Shown here: piece by piece, positions 1 through 5,123 of the stretch
Layout: every line of letters begins with the position of its first letter
Position numbering within the stretch: position 1 is the first letter of the stretch
Source: an uncultured Lachnospiraceae bacterium
GTDB taxonomy: Bacteria; Bacillota; Clostridia; Lachnospirales; Lachnospiraceae
Direction: 5' to 3'
DNA: 7,435 nt
NCBI GenBank assembly: GCA_947651335.1
Contig: CANSYV010000061.1
Coordinates: 1 to 7,435 of the forward strand
The notes under the pieces: model-generated
The model's input: the letters and a program-made list of their open reading frames with translations, nothing else
Told to the model about the DNA's origin: nothing
Databases searched by the model: none
Translations under genes and position numbers: made by a program

Positions 1-77
1 CAAATGGAAAATATAAGATTCCGGACAATATTGATGAGAATAATGACGAGATAGCGGAAATGTTTGGGGTGAGATAG
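1..77 (+). CDS. 3' end of an unidentified gene (partial)
   Basis: Reading from base 3, an open frame enters from the left edge and gives 24 residues ending in IAEMFGVR before a TAG stop at 75-77. The peptide is hydrophilic and acidic (NIDENNDEIAEMF) and looks like a genuine protein tail rather than a random frame. The other two forward frames stop within the first 54 bases. I do not recognise the family. A small antitoxin-like or regulatory protein is conceivable because the next accessory patch carries a HipA-like remnant, but that is only a guess. An ATG lies two bases after its stop, the spacing expected of a translationally coupled gene. Confidence 0.5.
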   Translation, partial: NGKYKIPDNIDENNDEIAEMFGVR

Positions 78-79
78 AC

Positions 80-133
80 ATGAGGAGCTTGCTGGATACC
101 GCGACACTAAAATGGCTGGAAGGAAATCTATAG
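80..133 (+). other. 17-codon reading frame after the left-edge gene, possible gene-start remnant
   Basis: An ATG at 80 follows the previous stop by two bases, and a GGGGTGAG stretch (66-73) could serve as its ribosome site. The frame encodes MRSLLDTATLKWLEGNL and ends at TAG 131-133. It is too short to assign. It may be the surviving start of a coupled second gene whose remainder was deleted before cobQ, or it may be chance. The stretch 134-158 before the cobQ ribosome site contains nothing I can name. Confidence 0.2.
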
Positions 134-158
134 TTCTGCCCGCCAGACGATTTACGAA

Positions 159-164
159 AAGGAG
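159..164 (+). promoter_or_regulatory. Ribosome binding site of cobQ
   Basis: AAGGAG lies six bases before the ATG at 171. It supports that ATG as the cobQ start, in agreement with the family, where the P-loop begins a few residues after the initiator Met. No convincing -35/-10 pair is visible between 78 and 158, so cobQ may be transcribed from outside the window. Confidence 0.8.
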
Positions 165-170
165 AATACA

Positions 171-1631
171 ATGAACTCAATCATGCTTCAGGGAACAGGC
201 TCGGATGTGGGAAAGTCTATATTGGCGGCGGGGATGTGCAGGGCGTTCTGCCACAGAGGCCTTACCGTGCGCCCGTTTAAAGCACAGAATATGTCAAACA
301 ATGCGGCTCCAGCGGGAAACGGGGGAGAGATCGGCCGGGCACAGGCGCTTCAGGCATTGGCCTGCCATGCGCAGCCGGTGACGGATATGAATCCGGTTCT
401 GCTGAAACCCCAGTCTGACTGTGAATCCCAGGTAATCGTCAACGGCCGGGTTTATGGAATTCTCCACGCATCTGATTTCTTAAAGAACCGTGAGCCGCTG
501 CTGGAGCTGGCACTGGAGTCATACCGCCGTCTTCAGAGCCAATGTGACCTGGTGATTGCGGAGGGCGGCGGCAGTCCGGCGGAAGTGAATCTGCGGGCAG
601 GGGATATTGTAAATATGGGATTTGCCCGGGCGGCAGATATGCCGGTGATTTTGGCAGGCGACATCAGCAGGGGCGGGGTGATCGCCTCGCTGGTGGGGAC
701 GAAAGCTGTGCTGGACGAAAAAGACGCGGCAATGATTCAGGGATTTCTTGTGAATCTGTTCCGGGGAGAGCTGCGACTGTTTGACGAGGGGGCTGAGCTG
801 GTGGAGAAGATGACAGGGTGGAAGAATATTGGCGTAGTGCCCTGGCTTCCCGCTGCAAGGAACCTGCCCGCGGAAGATGCCATCCGAAAAGAGGAAGGCA
901 GCCGGGAGGGTGTCACAATCGCTGTGCCTGTTCTGCCGCACATTGCCAACTTTGATGATTTTGACCCTCTGGCAGCGGAAGAAACAGTGAATCTGGTCTA
1001 TGTCTATCCAGGGAATCCCATTCCGGCTGAGGCAGAAATGGTCATACTTCCCGGGACCAAGACCACCATCCACGACCTGGAATTTTTCCGCAGGCAGGAG
1101 TGGGACATTGATTTGAGAGCACATATCCGCAGGGGAGGCTATGTGCTGGGAATCTGCGGCGGATATCAGATGATGGGAAAAACAATTGCGGACCCCATGG
1201 GCATAGAAGGAGAGAAGAAAACGGTCAGCGGGCTGGGGCTTCTCCCCATACACACGGTATTGAATGACGATAAGCGGGTGGTTGATACTGCCGGGGTGAG
1301 CCTGAAGGATGAGATTCCTTTCCATGGATATGAGATACACTGCGGCCAGACAACGCTGGAGGAAGGCGCAGAAGCGCTTTTGCGCCTGGAGGACGGAAGA
1401 ACAGACGGCGCTGTGAGCAGGGACGGCCAGACAGCGGGATGTTACATTCACCGTCTGTTCGACCACCCAAAACAGCGGGCAAAATGGCTGGATTACCTGC
1501 ACGCCGGGTCTGACGGGGTGGAGCAGAGCCAGCGTGTGGAAGACGCGCTGGATGAGTTGGCAGAGGAACTGGAGAGGTGTCTGGACCTGGACGCGGTGCT
1601 GGAGATTGCCCGGACTTTTCCGGGAGTTTGA
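171..1631 (+). CDS. cobQ: Cobyric acid synthase, glutamine-hydrolysing (CobQ/CbiP)
   Basis: The 486-aa product matches the usual size of this cytoplasmic enzyme. CobQ uses ATP and glutamine to amidate the b, d, e and g side chains of adenosylcobyrinic acid a,c-diamide, giving adenosylcobyric acid in B12 synthesis. The N-terminal dethiobiotin-synthetase-like half has a P-loop GTGSDVGKS (residues 8-16), the CobQ signature FKAQNMSNNA (36-45), EGGGSPAEVNL (131-141) and GDISRGGVIASLVGT (163-177). The C-terminal type I glutamine amidotransferase half has ILPGTKTTIHDL (292-303), the nucleophile Cys329 in LGICGGYQMMG, and His427 in CYIHRLFD. The last motif usually reads like G-T-Y-x-H-G-x-F, so the flanking glycine is replaced by Arg here while the His is kept. 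The frame is intact. No other cobalamin gene is visible; the next gene starts 21 bases later and is unrelated. Identity is secure. Whether the cell makes or only salvages corrinoids cannot be told from here. Confidence 0.97.
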   Translation: MNSIMLQGTGSDVGKSILAAGMCRAFCHRGLTVRPFKAQNMSNNAAPAGNGGEIGRAQALQALACHAQPVTDMNPVLLKPQSDCESQVIVNGRVYGILHASDFLKNREPLLELALESYRRLQSQCDLVIAEGGGSPAEVNLRAGDIVNMGFARAADMPVILAGDISRGGVIASLVGTKAVLDEKDAAMIQGFLVNLFRGELRLFDEGAELVEKMTGWKNIGVVPWLPAARNLPAEDAIRKEEGSREGVTIAVPVLPHIANFDDFDPLAAEETVNLVYVYPGNPIPAEAEMVILPGTKTTIHDLEFFRRQEWDIDLRAHIRRGGYVLGICGGYQMMGKTIADPMGIEGEKKTVSGLGLLPIHTVLNDDKRVVDTAGVSLKDEIPFHGYEIHCGQTTLEEGAEALLRLEDGRTDGAVSRDGQTAGCYIHRLFDHPKQRAKWLDYLHAGSDGVEQSQRVEDALDELAEELERCLDLDAVLEIARTFPGV

Positions 1632-1652
1632 CATAGGGAGCTGTCTGAATTT

Positions 1653-2021
1653 ATGGATAAAGAGAAAAATTACAGAAAAATTTTAGAGGATTATTCTTTT
1701 GAAGTGTTCTGGAAAGACCAGCTGACTGCTCAGGTGAGCGTAGAGGGTTCCCGGGTACATGTGGTCCGCCATATCAGGCATCCCCTGAGACAGCTTTTCG
1801 CGGCAGATGAGATGACCAGAAATCAGCTGAATAAGATTCTGGAACTTCGCTGCTGGGACAGGGGAAGACCGGATATCTATGAGATTCTGGAGCAGCTGGG
1901 ATTAAAGGAATATAACCCGTATGAAATCGTGAAGAAAACCCATGGGGTATCCTGGAACGATTATATATGGTTCCGGTTTCCAGGAGAGAATTTGACAAGT
2001 AAAGATGTGTTGGTGAGGTAG
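1653..2021 (+). CDS. Uncharacterised 122-aa protein, probable partner of the HipA-like gene downstream
   Basis: This is a small soluble protein with no signal peptide or membrane segment. Residues 13-50 look like mixed strand (SFEVFWKDQL, SRVHVVRHI), 51-83 like helices (ADEMTRNQLNKILELRCW, DIYEILEQLGL), and the tail has a conserved-looking aromatic stretch, HGVSWNDYIWFRFPGE (97-112). I recall similar short proteins of unknown function in Clostridia next to HipA-like kinase genes, where a comparable GLSLSDxYWI stretch precedes the kinase part. That resemblance is from memory, not a search. The likely ribosome site is AGGGAG (1635-1640), 12 bases from the ATG, which is longer than ideal. No other ATG, GTG or TTG lies in frame between the preceding stop (1629-1631) and 1653. 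It starts 21 bases after cobQ, so it may be co-transcribed. Base composition is visibly more AT-rich than cobQ. A toxin-antitoxin or phage-defence role is possible but not shown. Confidence 0.65.
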   Translation: MDKEKNYRKILEDYSFEVFWKDQLTAQVSVEGSRVHVVRHIRHPLRQLFAADEMTRNQLNKILELRCWDRGRPDIYEILEQLGLKEYNPYEIVKKTHGVSWNDYIWFRFPGENLTSKDVLVR

Positions 2022-2047
2022 TTTCATGTTCCGGGAAAAGATGGGAA

Positions 2048-2443
2048 ATGAATATCTGGTTGTGCGGGCTGGATGTGACAGATTATCTGAAGAAAATATT
2101 TACCCTGGATATGATTACTCTGAATGAAGACAGGCATTTGAATAACCTGGCCGTATTATTCAGCGGTGATAAGGCCAGTCCGGCACCGATTTTTGATAAT
2201 GGGATATCCCTGCTCACCGCGAACCAAAGTGTCAACTGGTATTTTCCCATAGAGGAAAATGTGAAACGGGTAGTGGCAAGACCATTTTGCGGCTCTCATG
2301 AGAAAATGTTTCAATACTTTGGGCCGGGCTTTCATCTGGACATGGACAGTGCGCGAAAATGGCTGGAAAAAGAGGAGATAAGCAGGGAGCGGCAAGTGCT
2401 GCAGTATCAGCTGGAGAGATACCCCTTTTTGGATTCGAAATAA
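2048..2443 (+). CDS. HipA-like kinase fragment, probably a 5'-deleted pseudogene
   Basis: The 131 residues resemble only the catalytic end of HipA-type Ser/Thr kinases. FTLDMITLNEDRHLNN (18-33) carries a D28-x4-N33 catalytic loop like D309/N314 of E. coli HipA. PIFDNG (47-52) places D50 22 residues later, about where HipA has its second metal-binding Asp (D332). The end, roughly 72-107 (VKRVVARPF, KMFQYFGPGFHLDM), looks like the C-terminal helical part. The ATP-binding N-lobe, normally well over 100 residues upstream of the loop, is absent, so activity is unlikely. ATG 2048 is the only start after the in-frame stop at 2000-2002 and has no good ribosome site. ATG 2026 has a good one (GTGAGG at 2013-2018), but its frame stops at 2125-2127 after 33 codons. 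Together these suggest an out-of-frame deletion near the start of an originally longer gene. The alternative, a natural mini-protein, is less likely. No terminator is visible after the stop. Confidence 0.6.
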   Translation: MNIWLCGLDVTDYLKKIFTLDMITLNEDRHLNNLAVLFSGDKASPAPIFDNGISLLTANQSVNWYFPIEENVKRVVARPFCGSHEKMFQYFGPGFHLDMDSARKWLEKEEISRERQVLQYQLERYPFLDSK

Positions 2444-2489
2444 ATTTAAAGTAAACCCCCCAATTTATAAAAAGTTCAGAATTTATATC

Positions 2490-2518
2490 TATTAATATAG
2501 AAGAAACTATGGTATAAT
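2490..2518 (+). promoter_or_regulatory. Predicted extended -10 promoter for comM-dprA-topA
   Basis: TATAAT at 2513-2518 is a perfect -10 hexamer preceded by TGG (2510-2512), giving the extended -10 form TGnTATAAT. The -35 position at 17 bp spacing (2490-2495) reads TATTAA and is weak, as is common when the extended -10 is present. The 50 bases upstream are strongly AT-rich and could act as an UP element. Transcription would start near 2525 and leave a comM leader of about 135 nt that contains the hairpin at 2544-2607. This is predicted from sequence only. Confidence 0.7.
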
Positions 2519-2543
2519 ACCCCAATATCTATAAAACTACTTT

Positions 2544-2607
2544 CGGCACATTGCGTCAAAAAGCCGTTTTTGCTGTTTTCTGTCAGCACTTTTTGGCGTG
2601 AAGGCCG
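2544..2607 (+). repeat. Long imperfect inverted repeat / hairpin in the comM leader
   Basis: The arms TTGCGTCAAAAAG (2551-2563) and CTTTTTGGCGTGA (2589-2601) pair over 13 positions when G-U pairs are allowed. An outer CGGC/GCCG pairing (2544-2547 with 2604-2607) extends the stem across a small internal loop. The 25-nt apex contains a further GCTG/CAGC mini-stem (2572-2575 with 2584-2587). The right arm is followed by AAGGCCGTC rather than a run of T, so it is not a standard terminator. It lies wholly between the predicted transcription start and the comM ribosome site. It could be a structured mRNA leader, a small RNA or a short dispersed palindromic element. The sequence alone does not decide between these. 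Confidence 0.6.
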
Positions 2608-2621
2608 TCTTTCAATTTCCA

Positions 2622-2635
2622 GAAGCATTCGCTTC
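2622..2635 (+). promoter_or_regulatory. Small hairpin ahead of the comM ribosome site
   Basis: GAAGC (2622-2626) and GCTTC (2631-2635) form a perfect 5-bp stem around the tetraloop ATTC. It ends 15 bases before the comM ribosome site GGAGG (2651-2655). It is short and its role is unknown. It may simply keep the region upstream of the ribosome site folded away. Confidence 0.4.
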
Positions 2636-2650
2636 ACAATAAAAAATCAC

Positions 2651-2655
2651 GGAGG
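2651..2655 (+). promoter_or_regulatory. Ribosome binding site of comM
   Basis: GGAGG lies five bases before the ATG at 2661 and is a strong site. It fixes the comM start, which agrees with the conserved N-terminal beginning of YifB/ComM proteins. Confidence 0.85.
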
Positions 2656-2660
2656 AAAAA

Positions 2661-4202
2661 ATGTTCAGCAGTATATATTCTGCGGCTGTCACAGGCATGG
2701 AGGTGGTGCCGGTGCAGGTGGAGGCAGATGTAAGTGACGGCCTTCCGGTATTTTCCATGGTAGGCTATGTGAGCTCCCAGGTGAAGGAGACCCAGGACAG
2801 GGTGCGCACGGCACTGCACAATAAAAAACTGGGTCTTCCCGCAAAACGCATAACGGTGAATCTGGCCCCGGGAGACGTGAGAAAAGAAGGGACAGGGTAT
2901 GACCTTCCGGTGGCGCTGTGTATCTTAACGGCACTGGGCAGGATTCCCGGGAAATACCTGCAGGGGGTTATGGCCGCCGGAGAACTGGGCCTTGACGGGA
3001 GAGTGAAAGGAATCTGGGGAATTCTGCCCATGGTACAAAAAGCCAGGGAAGCCGGCTGTCAGGTGTGCATGGTTCCGCGGGAAAATGAAAAAGAAGGACG
3101 TTTAATAGACAACATCCGGGTAGTGGGGGTAAAAGATATCGCGGAGGCAGTGGAGTGGCTGAGGCAGGGGCGGCCCATGCAGGATAACAAAGAACCGGAA
3201 CATATGGAAAGTGAGCTGGAAAGGCCAGAGGAAGCTGTGGACTTCTCCGACATCCGGGGGCAGGAAGGCGCGGTGCGGGCTACATTGATTGCTGCCGCGG
3301 GTATGCACAATCTGCTGTATATAGGCAGTCCGGGTTCTGGAAAGTCCATGATGGCCAGGCGTATTCCCGGTATCCTTCCGCCCCTTGCCAGGGAGGAAAG
3401 CCTGGAGCTTACGAAAATCTACAGCATTGCAGGGCTTCTGTCAAAAGACCATCCCGTGATACAAAAGCGTCCGTTTCGGTGTCCCCACCATACCATTTCA
3501 CCTCAGGCGCTGGCCGGGGGAGGGCGCAGTCCCCGGCCTGGCGAGATCACTCTTGCCCACAACGGAGTTTTGTTTTTGGACGAGCTGCCGGAGTTTTCCA
3601 GAAAGAGTCTGGAGATTCTCCGCCAGCCCCTGGAAGACCGATGTGTTTATATTTCCCGTGTGCAGGGGACTTACGTATTTCCGGCGGGCTGTATGCTGGC
3701 TGCGGCCATGAATCCCTGTGCCTGCGGCTATTATCCAGACCTGGGGCGCTGCCGCTGTACCCCGTCAGAGGTGAAGCGCTATCTGGGAAAGCTCAGCGGC
3801 CCTCTGCTGGACAGGATGGATTTGTGTGTGGATATCCGGGAACCCACATATGCGCAGATGGCCCAAAGCAGCAGGGGCATTTCCTCAGAGGAACTGCGGA
3901 AAAAGGTGATACGGGCTCAGCAGATTCAGGAGAAACGTTACCAGGGGACAGACATTCGGTTTAACAGCCAGCTGGACGGCAGAAGCGTGGAGGATTACTG
4001 CATCATGACAGAGAGTTCCAGACAGTGGATGGAGCGTATTTACACGAAGCTGCGGCTGAGTCCCCGGGCTTATCACAGAATCATAAAGGTATCCCGGACC
4101 ATAGCGGACCTGGACCAGTCGGAATTGATAGAGGAAATCCATGTACAGGAGGCGTACGGTTACCGGATGGCACAGGGAGGTGTCTATGATTCGATATATT
4201 GA
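2661..4202 (+). CDS. comM: YifB/ComM family Mg-chelatase-like AAA+ ATPase
   Basis: The 513-aa protein has the full family length. ComM is a hexameric helicase that promotes branch migration when incoming single-stranded DNA recombines with the chromosome during natural transformation; homologues outside known competent species are often called YifB. The N-terminal Lon-protease-like fold (about 1-165) contains SDGLPVFSMVG (25-35) and KRITVNLAPGDVRKEGTGYDLPVAL (63-86, with gaps in conservation). The AAA+ core has Walker A GSPGSGKS (222-229), the motif FRCPHHTISP (272-281) and Walker B VLFLDE (303-308). It also has MNPCACGYYPD with a later CRC, giving a four-Cys cluster (C353, C355, C364, C366) that may bind zinc, and LLDRMDL with the likely arginine finger R385. 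The C-terminal helical part (about 440-513) is the ChlI-like domain. All catalytic motifs are intact. The stop codon lies inside dprA, and the overlap implies translational coupling. It is probably driven by the promoter near 2513. Confidence 0.97.
   Translation: MFSSIYSAAVTGMEVVPVQVEADVSDGLPVFSMVGYVSSQVKETQDRVRTALHNKKLGLPAKRITVNLAPGDVRKEGTGYDLPVALCILTALGRIPGKYLQGVMAAGELGLDGRVKGIWGILPMVQKAREAGCQVCMVPRENEKEGRLIDNIRVVGVKDIAEAVEWLRQGRPMQDNKEPEHMESELERPEEAVDFSDIRGQEGAVRATLIAAAGMHNLLYIGSPGSGKSMMARRIPGILPPLAREESLELTKIYSIAGLLSKDHPVIQKRPFRCPHHTISPQALAGGGRSPRPGEITLAHNGVLFLDELPEFSRKSLEILRQPLEDRCVYISRVQGTYVFPAGCMLAAAMNPCACGYYPDLGRCRCTPSEVKRYLGKLSGPLLDRMDLCVDIREPTYAQMAQSSRGISSEELRKKVIRAQQIQEKRYQGTDIRFNSQLDGRSVEDYCIMTESSRQWMERIYTKLRLSPRAYHRIIKVSRTIADLDQSELIEEIHVQEAYGYRMAQGGVYDSIY
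4175..4180 (+). promoter_or_regulatory. Ribosome binding site that sets the dprA start
   Basis: GGGAGG lies five bases before the ATG at 4186. The alternative in-frame ATG at 4141 would add 15 residues (MYRRRTVTGWHREVS) that do not look like DprA and would overlap comM by 62 bases. The site therefore argues for 4186. It sits inside the last codons of comM. Confidence 0.85.
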
Positions 4203-5064
4203 AAAAGATCATCCAGCCTACCCCAAAAGGCTTAGAAAACTTCCAGGGATGCCCTCCCATCTGTATGTAAACGGATGCCTGCCCAGGGAAGAACAGCCCA
4301 CAGTGGGGATTGTGGGGGCACGCCGCTGCACCAATTATGGAAAGCAGACAGCCCGGGAATTTGCAAGGGTCTTCAGTGATTGGGGAATCCAGGTGGTCAG
4401 CGGCATGGCCATGGGGGTGGACGGAGAGTCCCACCGGGGGGCCCTGCAGGGTAAAACGCCCACTTTTGCCGTGCTGGGCTGCGGGGTGGATATCTGCTAT
4501 CCTTCATGCAATGGAGATTTATTCGGCCAGATTCCGGCAAAAGGGGGAATTCTCAGCGAATATCCCCCGGGAATGCCCCCTGTGGGCAGATATTTTCCGG
4601 CCAGAAACCGCATTATCAGCGGGCTGTCAGATGTACTGCTGGTGGTCGAGGCCAGGAGAAAGAGCGGTTCGCTGATTACAGTGGACTGTGCGCTGGAACA
4701 GGGGAAAAGTGTGTATGCCGTGCCGGGGAGGGTGACAGACCCATTGAGTGAAGGGTGCAACAGCCTTATTGCCCAGGGAGCGGGAATAGCATTATCTCCG
4801 GAAGTGGTTCTAAATGAGCTGGGATTGGATACATATAAAACGAAGGAAAAAATAGGAGGCGGCAAAAAAAGTAAGTTGAGTCTTGCAAGAGATTTGGAAT
4901 TGGTGTATAGTTGTATAGGCTTCCAACCGACGGATTACGAGACATTGATTGCCCAATGCGGATATCCGCCGGGGCAGGTGCTGGCTGTTCTGACTGAGCT
5001 GCAGCTGCTGGGGCTGGTGGAGGAAGTCGGAAAGAATTATTATGTAAGACCATCGGCCAAATGA
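4186..5064 (+). CDS. dprA: DNA-processing protein DprA (Smf)
   Basis: The 292-aa cytoplasmic protein binds incoming single-stranded DNA during transformation and loads RecA onto it; in non-competent species its role is less clear. After a short lead (1-37) the Rossmann-like core begins with TVGIVGARRCTNYGKQTA (39-56), followed by VSGMAMGVDGESHRGAL (71-87), FAVLGCGVDICYP (94-106), LSEYPPGMPP (123-132), FPARNRIISGLSDVLLVVEA (137-156), SGSLITVDCALEQGKSVYAVPG (160-181) and an NSLIAQGA stretch. These are the defining family motifs. A linker rich in Lys and Gly (215-230) leads to a winged-helix tail (about 231-288, with LTELQLLGLVEEVGKNYYV) like the DprA C-terminal domain. There is no N-terminal helix-hairpin-helix/SAM-like domain, so this is a short version. 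The start at 4186 overlaps comM by 17 bases, giving a coupled competence pair. No frameshift or missing core motif was seen. Confidence 0.96.
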   Translation: MIRYIEKDHPAYPKRLRKLPGMPSHLYVNGCLPREEQPTVGIVGARRCTNYGKQTAREFARVFSDWGIQVVSGMAMGVDGESHRGALQGKTPTFAVLGCGVDICYPSCNGDLFGQIPAKGGILSEYPPGMPPVGRYFPARNRIISGLSDVLLVVEARRKSGSLITVDCALEQGKSVYAVPGRVTDPLSEGCNSLIAQGAGIALSPEVVLNELGLDTYKTKEKIGGGKKSKLSLARDLELVYSCIGFQPTDYETLIAQCGYPPGQVLAVLTELQLLGLVEEVGKNYYVRPSAK

Positions 5065-5083
5065 GGAACTGTAAGAGAGTTCC
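5065..5083 (+). other. Hairpin between dprA and topA
   Basis: GGAACT (5065-5070) and AGTTCC (5078-5083) form a perfect 6-bp stem with a 7-nt loop, starting directly after the dprA stop codon. No run of T follows, so it is unlikely to end transcription. It may be an mRNA processing or stability element that separates the expression of topA from dprA within one transcript. The rest of the 59-base gap holds only the topA ribosome site. Confidence 0.5.
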
Positions 5084-5111
5084 AAAGCATCAAAATACAG
5101 ATGTGTAATAC

Positions 5112-5116
5112 AGGAG
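5112..5116 (+). promoter_or_regulatory. Ribosome binding site of topA
   Basis: AGGAG lies seven bases before the ATG at 5124, ideal spacing. The product then begins MAKYLVIVESPAK, the conserved N-terminus of bacterial topoisomerase I, so the start is secure. Confidence 0.85.
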
Positions 5117-5123
5117 ATAGGAC

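Noticed and set aside
78..170. Cobalamin riboswitch or promoter before cobQ
   Set aside because: The stretch is too short for a cobalamin riboswitch and I see no B12-box-like core. TATAGT at 129-134 lacks a partner -35.
519..1634. A 371-codon open frame on the - strand across cobQ
   Set aside because: Its translation is rich in Cys, His, Pro and Ser without any family motif, as expected of a frame opposite a GC-richer gene. The + strand carries every CobQ signature. I treat it as a shadow.
2440..2468. ATAAATT/AATTTAT inverted repeat after the HipA-like frame as a terminator
   Set aside because: Only 7 A/T pairs with a 15-nt loop and no T run. AT-rich DNA gives such repeats by chance.
2544..2607. 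The comM-leader hairpin as a terminator of the upstream unit
   Set aside because: No T run follows the right arm, and it lies downstream of the extended -10 promoter, so it would block comM itself.
3479..3964. A 161-codon + strand frame inside comM
   Set aside because: It lies wholly within the AAA+ core of comM in another frame and has low-complexity composition with no motif or ribosome site.
4141..4185. Upstream ATG adding 15 residues to DprA
   Set aside because: It has no proper ribosome site, the extra residues are not DprA-like, and the ATG at 4186 has GGGAGG at ideal spacing.
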